A stretch of DNA of 64,000 nucleotides from JBBDIP01 sp040880305 (GTDB lineage: Bacteria; Bacillota; Sulfobacillia; Fermentithermobacillales; Fermentithermobacillaceae). Below, one piece after another: positions 43,195-52,007 of the stretch; positions within the stretch are counted from its first letter, which is position 1, and every line of letters begins with the position of its first letter. The translations under genes and the position numbers were made by a program. Below the pieces are notes generated by a model. It was not told the DNA's origin. It saw only the letters and a list, made by a program, of their open reading frames with translations, and searched no databases. The stretch covers positions 28,276 to 92,275 of the forward strand of contig JBBDIP010000044.1 in assembly GCA_040880305.1 (NCBI GenBank). The letters run 5' to 3'.

Positions 43195-44073
43195 GTGGGG
43201 TTATTGGAGGCGCGCATACTATCGGTCCACTCGGCTTTTTGCGAGGCGGCATCCGGGGCTAAGACTGTAAGGTGTTCCTTCCGGGGGAGACTTAGGCGCG
43301 AAAAAACCGAAGTCTACGCGGGAGATCTGGTGGAGCTCCAGGAAAAGGGCAAAGACCTGGCTATCGAGCGCGTCATGGAGAGGAAAAACCTCATGATCCG
43401 GCCGGCCGTTGCCAACGTCGATCAAGCTGTGATCGTGGTCACCATCACTCAGCCGCCTCTTGACCTCAAATATGTCGACCGCCTCCTGGTGCACCTGGAA
43501 TCCCAGGACATCGAGGCGGTTGTGTGCGTCAACAAGGTCGACATTGAAGACAGGGCGAGGGTGGCTTGGGTGCAGGCCATCTACGAGCGCGCGGGATATC
43601 CATCGGTGGTGACCTCGGCGGTGACCGGCGAAGGGCTCTCTTCGCTGGTCTCGGCAATGCAGGGCAAGGCAGTGGTCCTCGCGGGCGCGAGCGGCGTGGG
43701 CAAGTCCAAACTGATCTCAGCGTTGCTTACGATGGATCTGCAGACAGCCACTTTGTCTCGCATTTCACGCGGGAGGCACACAACCAAAGGAGTCACCCTG
43801 TACCGGGTGGGCGAGTCGGGCTACCTCGTCGATACGCCCGGGTTCTCAAAACTGGACGTCATCGAATGTGAACCGGAGGACCTTGGCTACTATTACCGAG
43901 AGATGACCAACCTCGTGCCGCTTTGCCACTACCCGCGGTGTCTTCACAAGACCGAGGAGCATTGCGAGGTGAGGAAGGCGGTGTCGGACGGCAGCATCGG
44001 GGAGGAGAGGTACAGAACATACCTTAGCCTTCTTGAGGAATGCCAGACGAAGGAGAGGCGCAAGTATGAGTGA
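43195..44073 (+). CDS. rsgA: Ribosome small-subunit GTPase
   Basis: A 292-residue RsgA, a circularly permuted GTPase acting in late 30S assembly. The G4 motif NKVD precedes G1 GASGVGKSK and G3 DTPG, the permuted order that defines the family. An N-terminal OB domain and a C-terminal zinc knuckle (LCHYPRCLH...HC) bind the ribosome. GTG 43195 follows GCGAGGTGCT. Its end overlaps rpe by eight bases. Confidence 0.92.
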   Translation: MGLLEARILSVHSAFCEAASGAKTVRCSFRGRLRREKTEVYAGDLVELQEKGKDLAIERVMERKNLMIRPAVANVDQAVIVVTITQPPLDLKYVDRLLVHLESQDIEAVVCVNKVDIEDRARVAWVQAIYERAGYPSVVTSAVTGEGLSSLVSAMQGKAVVLAGASGVGKSKLISALLTMDLQTATLSRISRGRHTTKGVTLYRVGESGYLVDTPGFSKLDVIECEPEDLGYYYREMTNLVPLCHYPRCLHKTEEHCEVRKAVSDGSIGEERYRTYLSLLEECQTKERRKYE

Positions 44074-44734
44074 AGCAAGGCCGTTGGTTATCTCCGCCTC
44101 GCTACTTTCCGCAGACCCTTCGAGGTTGCGTGAGGAAGCCGAATCGGTGTCACGTGCCGGAGCCGGCCTTCTCCACCTTGACGTCATGGACGGCCACTTC
44201 GTGCCGCCCCTAACGTATGGTCCCGCGGTGGCACAATCGCTCTGTGGAGTTGGCTCGCCGCTGGACGTGCACCTCATGGTCGAGTGCCTCGACTACGCCA
44301 TACCTGCCTTTGCGCCCAGTTCGGCCTACATCACTGTCCACGTCGAAGCCACCCGCCACCTCCACCGCGCGCTCTTTGACATAAGGGAGCGGGGGTGTAA
44401 GGCAGGGGTAGCCATGAACCCTGGGACTTCGCCCGATTTCCTTCCGTACGTGCTAGACATGGTGGACATGGTGCTGGTTATGACCGTGAACCCCGGCTGG
44501 GGAGGCCAAGAGTGCATCCCCGGGATGGTCCAGAAGGTGGCGACGGTCAGGCAGCTGGCCGAGCGCCGCGGCGTGCCGTTGGACATCGAGGTAGACGGCG
44601 GAATCACCGGCGGCAACGCGTCCACGTTCATCGCGGCCGGCGCCAACATCCTGGTCTCGGGCAGCTACCTCTTCCGAGCTACGGATCGGGGCAAGGCTGT
44701 CTCGCTGCTCTTGGGCTCCACCAACCTCACGTAA
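44066..44734 (+). CDS. rpe: Ribulose-phosphate 3-epimerase
   Basis: A 222-residue TIM-barrel epimerase interconverting ribulose-5-phosphate and xylulose-5-phosphate. ISASLLSADPSRL, HLDVMDGHFVPPLTYGP, VMTVNPGWGGQ and EVDGGITGGNA include the metal-binding His/Asp pairs. ATG 44066 lies inside the end of rsgA, 14 bases after AAGGAG. Confidence 0.92.
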   Translation: MSEARPLVISASLLSADPSRLREEAESVSRAGAGLLHLDVMDGHFVPPLTYGPAVAQSLCGVGSPLDVHLMVECLDYAIPAFAPSSAYITVHVEATRHLHRALFDIRERGCKAGVAMNPGTSPDFLPYVLDMVDMVLVMTVNPGWGGQECIPGMVQKVATVRQLAERRGVPLDIEVDGGITGGNASTFIAAGANILVSGSYLFRATDRGKAVSLLLGSTNLT

Positions 44735-44807
44735 GCACCGGCTCCCGTCGCCGAATATACTGTATTCGTGTGAAGGGAGTTTTTGTTCATAACGGGCGGG
44801 GATTGCC

Positions 44808-44975
44808 GTGAGGATGCGGTCTCAGAAAGTTTCCCAGCGTATCATCGTTTCGACTGCCATGGCAGTGGCAGGGGGGATCATTTTGATCGTCTCCCTGCCT
44901 TCGTGGCTCCTGTTCTCGTTCTTAGGGGCGGGACTCGTGGCGGGAGCCTACGTGGTCTATCTCAAAGGCCTTTAA
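44808..44975 (+). CDS. Small single-helix membrane protein
   Basis: A 55-codon frame from GTG 44808 (or ATG 44814) encodes a basic start (MRMRSQKVSQRI) and a hydrophobic stretch to the end (MAVAGGIILIVSLPSWLL, then AGLVAGAYVVYLKGL). It is not a member of a family I recognise. It lies 21 bases before spoVM and 73 after rpe, so it may be co-transcribed with spoVM and could act in the spore membrane; that is inference from position. Confidence 0.6.
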   Translation: MRMRSQKVSQRIIVSTAMAVAGGIILIVSLPSWLLFSFLGAGLVAGAYVVYLKGL

Positions 44976-44996
44976 GCACTGGAGGGACCTAAGAAG

Positions 44997-45080
44997 ATGA
45001 AGGTACGGGTGCTCCGAGTCCCCAAGTTCCTGTCGGGAGTGGTTAGGGCGGTCTTATCGGTCTTCGGGTACCGCTCCTAG
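44997..45080 (+). CDS. spoVM: Stage V sporulation protein M
   Basis: A 27-codon gene from ATG 44997 to TAG 45080, preceded by GGAGGGACCTAAGAAG. The peptide begins MKVRVLRVPKFLSGVVRAVL. It matches Bacillus SpoVM (MKFYTIKLPKFLGGIVRAML) at the PKFL-G-VRA-L core, including the helix-breaking proline. SpoVM is an amphipathic helix that marks the convex forespore membrane and anchors SpoIVA to start coat assembly. The position between rpe and rpmB is the same as in Bacillus. Genes of this size are easily missed. Confidence 0.88.
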   Translation: MKVRVLRVPKFLSGVVRAVLSVFGYRS

Positions 45081-45109
45081 CAAGCAAAGGCTACCCAACC
45101 AAAACAAGA

Positions 45110-45151
45110 CACCTCTCGCGGGGGACTGCTTCCCGACGAGAGGTGCCCTTT
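45110..45151. terminator. Bidirectional terminator between spoVM and rpmB
   Basis: CACCTCTCG (45110-45118) pairs with CGAGAGGTG (45137-45145). On the plus strand it is followed by CCCTTTTGG; on the minus strand by a T-rich TTGTTTTGG. It can therefore stop transcripts arriving from both convergent genes. Confidence 0.8.
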
Positions 45152-45162
45152 TGGCTTGATCG

Positions 45163-45354
45163 CTACCTTGTGACGCGGCGGACCCTGCCGGTCCGAAGGC
45201 ACTGGGTGCAGGCGTAGATGTGGCGAGGAACGCCGTCTACCAGGGCACGTACTCTTTGGATATTAGGAGACCAGGTCCTTTTGGTCTTTATGTTAGAGTG
45301 GCTGACGCTGTGACCGACCGATTTGGCTTTGCCGCAAACTTCGCACCTGGGCAC
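45163..45354 (-). CDS. rpmB: Ribosomal protein L28
   Basis: A 63-residue L28 of the zinc-binding type: CEVCGK near the N-terminus and CTQCLRTGRV near the C-terminus supply two cysteine pairs. SVGHSVSHSNIKTKRTW is the conserved core. GTG 45354 follows GAGGAGGTTACCTAC. It is on the opposite strand to its neighbours, as in Bacillus. Confidence 0.95.
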   Translation of the reverse strand: MPRCEVCGKAKSVGHSVSHSNIKTKRTWSPNIQRVRALVDGVPRHIYACTQCLRTGRVRRVTR

Positions 45355-45387
45355 GTAGGTAACCTCCTCACTCCGTATGACTCGCCT

Positions 45388-45396
45388 ATTCTAGCA
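45388..45396 (-). promoter_or_regulatory. Extended -10 promoter for rpmB, within an inverted repeat
   Basis: On the minus strand TGC-TAGAAT (45396-45388) is an extended -10 element 34 bases before the rpmB GTG; no good -35 is seen. The element overlaps a perfect 8-bp inverted repeat, CCTATTCT (45385-45392) and AGAATAGG (45401-45408), which might bind a regulator. Confidence 0.4.
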
Positions 45397-45504
45397 TAAG
45401 AGAATAGGGAGGAAAAGGAGAGATTCGTCTCGAAGTAGCAAGAACCCCAGCAGGGGGGGCGGATCCTGCTAACCCTTTGGGTATTGAGGAAAGAAGGAAC
45501 TTTA

Positions 45505-45885
45505 GTGCCGCAACTTACGGGTAAGGAGAGCGAGACTGGCCTGGGCAGGCTGGTCCTCTCCGAAGAAGCTATCGCCACCATCGCTGGCGCTGCGGCAACC
45601 GAATGCTACGGCGTGGTAGGCATGGCGGGCAGAAAGATGACCGATGGGATTTCAGAACTCCTGGGCAAAGAGAACCTGTCGCGAGGCGTCTCGGTCTCCA
45701 TCGAAGGCGAGGACGTGTACGTTGACCTGGTCATCGTTGTAGGCTACGGCGTTAGGATAAGCGAGGTTGCTCGGATGGTTGTGGACAAGGTCAGGTACAC
45801 GCTCGAGAATGCTACGGGCCTCAAGGTAAGGAAAGTGACGGTCAACGTTCAAGGAGTAAGGGTACAAGGGAGTTCGGGGAGCTAA
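45505..45885 (+). CDS. Asp23/Gls24 envelope stress family protein (YloU)
   Basis: A 126-residue Asp23/Gls24 domain protein: GRLVLSEEAIATIAGAAA, CYGVVGMAG and the closing VRKVTVNVQGV are conserved. Members are membrane-associated in the envelope or linked to DAK-domain lipid kinases; here it is two bases before the FakA-like gene, the usual yloU-yloV pair. GTG 45505 follows AAGGAAC. Confidence 0.88.
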   Translation: MPQLTGKESETGLGRLVLSEEAIATIAGAAATECYGVVGMAGRKMTDGISELLGKENLSRGVSVSIEGEDVYVDLVIVVGYGVRISEVARMVVDKVRYTLENATGLKVRKVTVNVQGVRVQGSSGS

Positions 45886-45887
45886 AA

Positions 45888-47600
45888 ATGGCATACCGGG
45901 TGCTGGACGGATCTACATTTAGAGACATTATCCTTTCATCTCAGAAGTACCTGAACGCGCGCAAGAAGGAAGTTGACTTGCTAAACGTCTTCCCGGTCCC
46001 CGACGGGGACACCGGGACCAACATGTCACTCACGTTGTCGTCCGCCGCCGAGTACCTTGCGGGCAAAGAGGATCTGCCCCTGCATCAGGCGGCTGAGATG
46101 GCCAGCCATGGCGCTCTCATGGGTGCCAGGGGCAACTCGGGGGTAATACTCTCTCAGATATTTAGGGGGATATCCAAGCACTTCTCGGGCAAAGACACCG
46201 CTCCCGCAAAGGAGTTTGCATCTGCGCTTGATGAGGCGGTGTCCACGGCCTACAAGGCGGTCATGAAGCCTGTTGAGGGCACCATCCTGACGGTCCTGCG
46301 CGCCATGCGCGACGGGGCTGCGGCCGTGGCAACCGATGACGCAACCCTGATTGAGGTATTGGAGGCGGGGCTGCAGTGGGGCAAGGAGGCGCTTTCCAGG
46401 ACTCCCGAGATGCTGCCTGTCCTGAAGCAGGCCGGGGTGGTGGACGCCGGCGGAAAAGGCCTGGTGTACATGATCGAGGGGGCGCTGGAAGCTCTGACCG
46501 GAGAAAGACCCGCAACGACGACAGTTGAGGCTACTTCCAAAGACGAGGGACGACTAAAGTCCTCTTCCGTCAGGGTTGAGGAGCTGGAGACGGCGGACTG
46601 GAGGTTTCCTTACGACACGCAGCTCTTGGTTTCGGGCGAGAACATTTCTTTGAACGGGTTGCGTTCCGCCCTATCGCCGTATGGGGACTCTCTCCTGGTA
46701 GTGGGCTCAGAGACTCTCGCCAGGGTGCACGTCCACACAGACCGGCCGGGCGTCGTCCTGTCGGTGTGCATGGAGTACGGCTCGCTGTCGCAGGTGACCG
46801 TGGACAACATGATCGAGCAAAGCCGTCAGGCTTCTGAGTCCTATCTTCTCTCGTCAAACGTGGTCGGGGGCGAGGTATCCTCTCGGTCGCCGGTGGTTCC
46901 GCTGTCCTTTCAGGCGGGCAGTGTAGCGACCCCTTTGGTCAAGGAGACCGGGATCGTGGGGGTCGCCACTGGAGACGGCATGAAGGAGATCATGACCAGC
47001 TTGGGCTGCGACCTGGTTCTCGACGGCGGCTCTACAATGAACCCTTCCACAGCTGAGCTTGCCGAGGCGGTCAAGAACGTGCGCGCCAAGAAGATCATAT
47101 TCCTGCCCAACAACGGCAATATCTTTCTGGCCGCCAAGCAGGCCAAGAAACTTGTGGGCCGCAACATGTACATCATTCCATCCAAGACTATCCCGCAAGG
47201 GATTTCCGCCCTGCTCTCCCTGAACCTCTCAGAGGATATGAGCCACAATTTGAAGCGGGCAGCCAAAGCCATTAAGCGCGTCAAGACGGGTGAAGTCACG
47301 TTCGCCGCGCGCAACGGGCGCTTCGGCAGACACACCATGAAGCAGGGAGACATCCTCGGGCTCATCGACGGCAAAGTCGAGGCCGTAGGAGGCGATCCCG
47401 CGTCGGTCCTCCTGGGCATCGTGAAGCGTATAGTCAGGCCAGACGATGAGATCTTGACCATATACTGCGGCCAGGACGTCAGCGCGGAGTCCGGCCAAAC
47501 CGCTTTGGAGGCGACGAAACTGGTGGTAGGCGATAAAGTGGAGGTCGAGGTCCATCAGGGAGGCCAGCCACTCTACTACTTCATCGTCTCGGTGGAATGA
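45888..47600 (+). CDS. DAK2-domain kinase (YloV, FakA-like)
   Basis: A 570-residue relative of the fatty-acid kinase subunit FakA. The N-terminal DAK2 kinase domain has PVPDGDTGTNMSLTL, which binds Mg-ATP, and HGALMGARGNSGVILSQ. The middle and C-terminal DegV-like domains follow. With a fatty-acid-loaded FakB (DegV family; one is at 59622) it phosphorylates fatty acids for lipid synthesis. ATG 45888 is close behind the Asp23 stop; its own end overlaps recG by four bases. Confidence 0.88.
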   Translation: MAYRVLDGSTFRDIILSSQKYLNARKKEVDLLNVFPVPDGDTGTNMSLTLSSAAEYLAGKEDLPLHQAAEMASHGALMGARGNSGVILSQIFRGISKHFSGKDTAPAKEFASALDEAVSTAYKAVMKPVEGTILTVLRAMRDGAAAVATDDATLIEVLEAGLQWGKEALSRTPEMLPVLKQAGVVDAGGKGLVYMIEGALEALTGERPATTTVEATSKDEGRLKSSSVRVEELETADWRFPYDTQLLVSGENISLNGLRSALSPYGDSLLVVGSETLARVHVHTDRPGVVLSVCMEYGSLSQVTVDNMIEQSRQASESYLLSSNVVGGEVSSRSPVVPLSFQAGSVATPLVKETGIVGVATGDGMKEIMTSLGCDLVLDGGSTMNPSTAELAEAVKNVRAKKIIFLPNNGNIFLAAKQAKKLVGRNMYIIPSKTIPQGISALLSLNLSEDMSHNLKRAAKAIKRVKTGEVTFAARNGRFGRHTMKQGDILGLIDGKVEAVGGDPASVLLGIVKRIVRPDDEILTIYCGQDVSAESGQTALEATKLVVGDKVEVEVHQGGQPLYYFIVSVE

Positions 47601-49678
47601 GGCGGGAAGCCGGCGCGACCCTCCAGGACTCGGCCCGGTACATTAAGGGAGTGGGGCTCAAGAAGGCGGAGCTCCTGCGGGAACTGGGCGTCCACACTGC
47701 CTGGGACCTTCTCAATCACTTTCCCTTTCGCATAGACGACTTCTCCCGGTTTATGGCAATAGACTTGGTGCGGCCGGGGGACGACGTCACGGTCCAGGGC
47801 CGGGTTATGTCGTCCTCCATCGTTGGAAGCCAAAGGGGGCAGGCGCTTCGCGTCGTCATCTCGGACGGCCGTGGAGTCCTGAAATTGGTCTGGTACAACA
47901 TGCCCTACATGTACCGCAACTTCGCGCCGGGAGGGCACCTCTTGGCCTCGGGGACTGCCGAGTGGCGCCGAGGCGGCCTCGAAATGGCCCACCCGGTGTG
48001 GCAGGTTTTGCTGCCCCAGGGTCGTGAGGGAGAGGTCCGCGGCCCGGTGATCCCCGTGTACCACAGCACCGCGGGACTTACATCCCAGTCTATCAGCAAG
48101 ATCATCAAAGAGGCCCTCCCCAAGTACCTGCCGCTCATCCGCCCGTCGCTACCGGAAGAGATGCTCCAAAAGCACAACTGCGCCGGCGAGGGACAAGCCT
48201 ACAAGGACATTCACGACCCCCCCTCAGCGGAAGCTTGGCACGCGGCCCGGCGGGCGATGGCTTTCCGCGAAATGTTGTACCTCCAGATCGCTCTGCTATC
48301 CATGCGCGATGAGGCGCTAAAGGCGCCAGGTCCGCCCGCTTTCACGGACCTCGGCTTGCCGGAGACGTTCCGCCTCTCGCTGCCTTTCTCTTTGACCTCA
48401 GCTCAGGAGAAGGCAGTGGCTGACGTCCGTTCGGACCTGCGCGGGGGACGCGCGATGAACCGTTTGCTCCAGGGGGACGTAGGCAGCGGCAAGACAGTGG
48501 TGGCGGTGTACGCTCTTTTGGCCGGCGTCGCCAACGGGTTTCAGGGCGCCTTCCTGGCTCCAACCGAGATCCTTGCGGAACAGCACCGGGAGACGTTCCG
48601 AAATCTATGCCAAAACATGGTCCGCGTGGGGTTTCTATCCGGATCGACCGGCGCCGCCGAGAAGCGGCGCATATTGGATGATCTGGCGTCCGGCGGCATA
48701 GACGTCCTAATCGGCACTCACGCCATTTTGGAGGCCGACGTCCAATGGAGACGCCTCGGAGTGGTAGTTACCGACGAGCAGCACAGGTTCGGCGTTAAGC
48801 AGCGTCTCGCCCTGACCGGATGCGCCGGCGTCACGCCCCACGTCCTGGTCATGAGCGCTACTCCTATTCCGAGGTCACTGGCGCTGACTCTCTACGGCGA
48901 CCTCGACGTCTCCGTCATCGATGTGATGCCCCCGGGGCGCATCCCGGCGAGGACCTTAGTGCTTGATGGTCGCGGGCGGCAAACAGCGTACCGGAAGGTG
49001 CGAGAGGAAGTGGCGGCCGGGAGGCAGGCCTATGTCGTCTGCCCTCTCATTAGGGAGGGTGTGACCGGGCGAAAGGCGGCCGAGATTGTCAGGAAGGAAC
49101 TGCAGGAAGGTTACCTCCGTGGGATCGCGGTGGGCTTGATTCACGGCGACCTGCCCCGCAAGGAGGTGCTCGCCAGCATGGAGGCTTTTTCGCGCCAGGA
49201 GATACAGGTCCTTGTCAGCACGACTGTCATCGAAGTCGGCATTGACGTTCCGAACGCCAGCGTTATGGTGATTGAAGATGCCGACTCGTTCGGACTTGCC
49301 ACCCTTCATCAATTGCGAGGCCGCATTGGTCGTGGAAAAGACCAGTCCTACTGCTATTTGATTGCCTCGGAGGGGACAGAGTCCGGGAAGGAAAGGCTCA
49401 AAGTCATGGAGGCTCTTTCTGACGGGTTCGCTATCGCCGAGGCCGACCTCGAGCAGCGGGGACCGGGCCAGTTCTTCGGTACTCAACAGCACGGGCTGCC
49501 CGAAGTCAGAGTCTCGGATCTGCAACTGACGCTTCAGGTGGTGTCTTCAGCCCGCGAGGAAGCCAAGTCAGTTCTGGCGGAGGTGTCATCGCCTGACCCG
49601 GACCCGGCACTCATAAACCTGGTTTCTTTGGTCAAAGCTCGGTTTGGCGACTTATTCTCGCACGGGCGTTCAAGATAG
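47597..49678 (+). CDS. recG: ATP-dependent DNA helicase RecG
   Basis: A 693-residue RecG that rescues stalled forks by branch migration. A wedge/OB domain (GDDVTVQGRV) precedes the helicase: motif I QGDVGSGKTVVA, motif II TDEQHRFGV, motif III SATPIPRSLA, and motif VI LRGRIGRGKDQSYC. All core motifs are intact, in contrast to the PriA-like protein nearby. The ATGA overlap with the DAK gene suggests coupled translation. Confidence 0.93.
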   Translation: MRREAGATLQDSARYIKGVGLKKAELLRELGVHTAWDLLNHFPFRIDDFSRFMAIDLVRPGDDVTVQGRVMSSSIVGSQRGQALRVVISDGRGVLKLVWYNMPYMYRNFAPGGHLLASGTAEWRRGGLEMAHPVWQVLLPQGREGEVRGPVIPVYHSTAGLTSQSISKIIKEALPKYLPLIRPSLPEEMLQKHNCAGEGQAYKDIHDPPSAEAWHAARRAMAFREMLYLQIALLSMRDEALKAPGPPAFTDLGLPETFRLSLPFSLTSAQEKAVADVRSDLRGGRAMNRLLQGDVGSGKTVVAVYALLAGVANGFQGAFLAPTEILAEQHRETFRNLCQNMVRVGFLSGSTGAAEKRRILDDLASGGIDVLIGTHAILEADVQWRRLGVVVTDEQHRFGVKQRLALTGCAGVTPHVLVMSATPIPRSLALTLYGDLDVSVIDVMPPGRIPARTLVLDGRGRQTAYRKVREEVAAGRQAYVVCPLIREGVTGRKAAEIVRKELQEGYLRGIAVGLIHGDLPRKEVLASMEAFSRQEIQVLVSTTVIEVGIDVPNASVMVIEDADSFGLATLHQLRGRIGRGKDQSYCYLIASEGTESGKERLKVMEALSDGFAIAEADLEQRGPGQFFGTQQHGLPEVRVSDLQLTLQVVSSAREEAKSVLAEVSSPDPDPALINLVSLVKARFGDLFSHGRSR

Positions 49679-49740
49679 TGATTTTTGATTTTCAATAATT
49701 TTACAAGGGCTCATTGACATAACGCGACCACAAAGTCCCA

Positions 49741-49769
49741 GCATACGGCCACCTACTGTGAACATAATA
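49741..49769 (+). promoter_or_regulatory. Sigma-G-like forespore promoter for SASP
   Basis: GCATA (49741-49745) and CATAATA (49763-49769) are separated by 17 bases. They fit the sigma-G consensus GHATR - 17/18 - CATNHTA exactly. They lie 33 bases before the SASP start, the expected setting for a gene made late in the forespore. Confidence 0.65.
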
Positions 49770-49801
49770 ACGTCAGAAGTCACGAACAGGAGGTGAGTTT
49801 A

Positions 49802-50041
49802 ATGGGACAGGGGCAGCGTAGCAACACTGCGGTAGTGCCTCAGGCTCGTCCGGCTCTCGACCAGTTCAGGAACGAGATCGCGAACGAGATGGGCGTCCAG
49901 CCCCCGGGGGGCTATTGGGGCGACATCCCCTCCCGGACCTGCGGGGCGGTCGGTGGCCACATGGTCAGGCGGATGATCGAACTAGCCGAGCAGAGCCTCG
50001 GTGGCAAGTTCAGCACCGGATCTGGGAGCCAGAAGCTCTAG
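49802..50041 (+). CDS. Small acid-soluble spore protein, alpha/beta type
   Basis: A 79-residue SASP that coats and protects spore DNA. The first DNA-binding segment with the GPR cleavage region is DQFRNEIANEMGV, and the second is GDIPSRTCGAVGGHMVRRMI. A perfect AGGAGGTGA precedes ATG 49802, predicting very high expression. The gene has its own sigma-G-like promoter and terminator. The protease that degrades it (gpr) is 1 kb downstream. Confidence 0.92.
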   Translation: MGQGQRSNTAVVPQARPALDQFRNEIANEMGVQPPGGYWGDIPSRTCGAVGGHMVRRMIELAEQSLGGKFSTGSGSQKL

Positions 50042-50058
50042 GCGCATAGGTTGAACAG

Positions 50059-50083
50059 GGGGCGGCTGCGGCCGCCCCTTTTT
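50059..50083 (+). terminator. Terminator after SASP gene
   Basis: GGGGCGGC (50059-50066) pairs perfectly with GCCGCCCC (50071-50078) over a TGCG loop, followed by five Ts. Confidence 0.92.
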
Positions 50084-50138
50084 GATCGCAAGAGGTGATC
50101 TGCGGCCCGGCACCGAATGCCTACCCTGAGGTGGGCAT

Positions 50139-51062
50139 ATGCCGCTTGAGTACGTTGATCTCACTCTGCGGGACCTCCCGTCCCTGGATAGAGACAAGAC
50201 CGTTTTCTTCATGTCAGTGAGCCCGATCGAGGTCCACGGTCCTCACCTGCCGCTCGGCACAGACGTGATGGTGGCCGAGGAAGTGAGGAAGAGGGTGCAG
50301 AATGAGCTTGGCCAGAGCCGGCCGGATCTGACTTTGGTCAACATGCCGCCCCTCTACTGTGGGTCCGACGCCTTGCCGGTCCTTGGATCGATCTCAGTTC
50401 AGGCAGGCGGGCTGTCGTCGGTCCTTTACGACTACGCGAGGGCGCTTTCGCGCCAGGGCTTCAAGTATCTCGTGATCCTCGACAACCACGGTGGTCCCAG
50501 ACATCATATGGGTATCGACGCGGCTGCGCGCAGGGCCTGGAGTAAACACCGTTTTCACCTTATCGACCCGTTCATTGAGACCTACAAACGCATGATTAGA
50601 CACGACCCGGCGCTTTTGTCGATGACAGGTCTTAAGGACGGCGCTTGCGGAGACGATGCTGACAACCATGCAGGCACCAACGAGACCTCCTTGATGCTTG
50701 CCATTTATGGCGAGGGGCGGGAGATCCCGGGACTCGACCAGATCCCCGCGTCGCTGCCTTCCCAGCTCCGGGGCGTGCCCCGGTTGGTCGATTCCGTGGG
50801 CGCCGCTCTACATTCACTTGGGGCGACGCACGCCGGGACGGACCTTAAGCACCTGGCACAGGTATTGGCGTGGACCGGCAAGAAGGGATTCCTGCCCTAC
50901 ATGGGCGCTCCGTCTGCCGCTACGCGCGAGGCCGGAGAGGCGATGTTCCGCGCGCACGTGAAGATCACCATCTACCTTTTGGAGCGCGCGCTGGCGGGGG
51001 AGTCAGGGCTCCCCACGCCAGTGCTGTCATCGCTCTCTTTCTTAAGGCGATTGCCGGAGTAG
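50139..51062 (+). CDS. Creatininase family amidohydrolase
   Basis: A 307-residue protein of the creatininase family. Metal-ligand motifs are present: IEVHGPHLPLGTD, LDNHGGPRHH, and the acidic HAGTNETS. Family members open small cyclic amides such as creatinine or act in cofactor synthesis (MftE); no specific substrate can be assigned. It converges on gpr, with three bases between the stops. ATG 50139 has a weak GAGGTGGGC site. Confidence 0.85.
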   Translation: MPLEYVDLTLRDLPSLDRDKTVFFMSVSPIEVHGPHLPLGTDVMVAEEVRKRVQNELGQSRPDLTLVNMPPLYCGSDALPVLGSISVQAGGLSSVLYDYARALSRQGFKYLVILDNHGGPRHHMGIDAAARRAWSKHRFHLIDPFIETYKRMIRHDPALLSMTGLKDGACGDDADNHAGTNETSLMLAIYGEGREIPGLDQIPASLPSQLRGVPRLVDSVGAALHSLGATHAGTDLKHLAQVLAWTGKKGFLPYMGAPSAATREAGEAMFRAHVKITIYLLERALAGESGLPTPVLSSLSFLRRLPE

Positions 51063-51065
51063 CGA

Positions 51066-52007
51066 TTACTGCAGGTAATCCAGCATTTCGTCTTCGCTTA
51101 TGGCCGGCTGGGTGGCTCTGTTGATGGCGCCGGCGAGAAGTTTCGACATCTCAAGGATCTGCACGTCTATGTCTTTGTTGGTGACCATGAGGTCCTTGAT
51201 GTCCTCTCCCAGGAAGTCCTGGACTGAGTCCAAAGTCGCTCTTCCGTGGGGGTTAAATCGGTGGAAGTAGGCGTCCAGCACGTCGCTGGCGATTGAGGCG
51301 CCTGACACCACGGTGGGCACGCCGAGTGCGATGACCGGTATGCCGAGGGTCTCATGATTGATCCCCGGTCGCTTGTTGCCGACGCCGGAACCGGGCTGGA
51401 TGCCGGTATCCGCTATCTGGATGGTGGTGAGAAGACGGCTAGGCGAGCGGGCAGCCAGAGCGTCGACTGTGATGACCAGCTCCGGGCGTATCTCTCGCAC
51501 CAGGCCCTTTACGATGTCGATGGTCTCCATGCCCGTGATTCCCAGTACGCCGGGTGAAATCGCGGCCACGGGGTTGAGTCGTCCGCCCAGTTCCTGGGGC
51601 AGGTACTCCCTGATATGCCGGGTCACCATCAGTTGAGAAGTCACTCGGGGACCAAGCGCGTCGGGAGTCGCCTGCCAGTTGCCAAGTCCCACGATGAGCA
51701 CGTCGCCCCGTCGCGGGAGCCCCGCCAGCTCCGCCAGTTCCTGCTGTATCACTTCGGCGACCCGCTTCAACAAGGTACGGCTCCTTGTCCTAAGAGCGGG
51801 GCATTCCAGCGTGAAGTACCGGCCGGGCGGCTTGCCGACCGCGGACGCAGCTTGCGGCGTGGACACCTGAACGCGGGTGATCTTGATGCCCGGTTCAAGG
51901 TTCTCTTCTCTAACCGACATGCCGGGTATTTGCCCGGCTCCACGCTCCCTGGCGATCGTCGTCCGTTCGATGGCCAGGTCGGTCCGTTCTTCATGCATGA
52001 AGTACAT
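51066..52007 (-). CDS. gpr: Spore germination protease GPR
   Basis: A 313-residue aspartic-type endoprotease that degrades alpha/beta SASPs when spores germinate. RTDLAIE near the N-terminus follows the pro-segment, and GDVLIVGLGNWQATPDALGP contains the conserved glycine-rich and acidic residues of the active site. PELVITVDALAAR and ADTGIQPGSGVGN are further family blocks. The ATG at 52007 follows GGGGAGG. The proprotein is activated in the forespore. Confidence 0.93.
   Translation of the reverse strand: MYFMHEERTDLAIERTTIARERGAGQIPGMSVREENLEPGIKITRVQVSTPQAASAVGKPPGRYFTLECPALRTRSRTLLKRVAEVIQQELAELAGLPRRGDVLIVGLGNWQATPDALGPRVTSQLMVTRHIREYLPQELGGRLNPVAAISPGVLGITGMETIDIVKGLVREIRPELVITVDALAARSPSRLLTTIQIADTGIQPGSGVGNKRPGINHETLGIPVIALGVPTVVSGASIASDVLDAYFHRFNPHGRATLDSVQDFLGEDIKDLMVTNKDIDVQILEMSKLLAGAINRATQPAISEDEMLDYLQ

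Noticed and set aside
44756..44761. TATACT as a -10 box for the spoVM region
   Set aside because: No acceptable -35 or extended element accompanies it, and no sigma-E pair could be placed with correct spacing.
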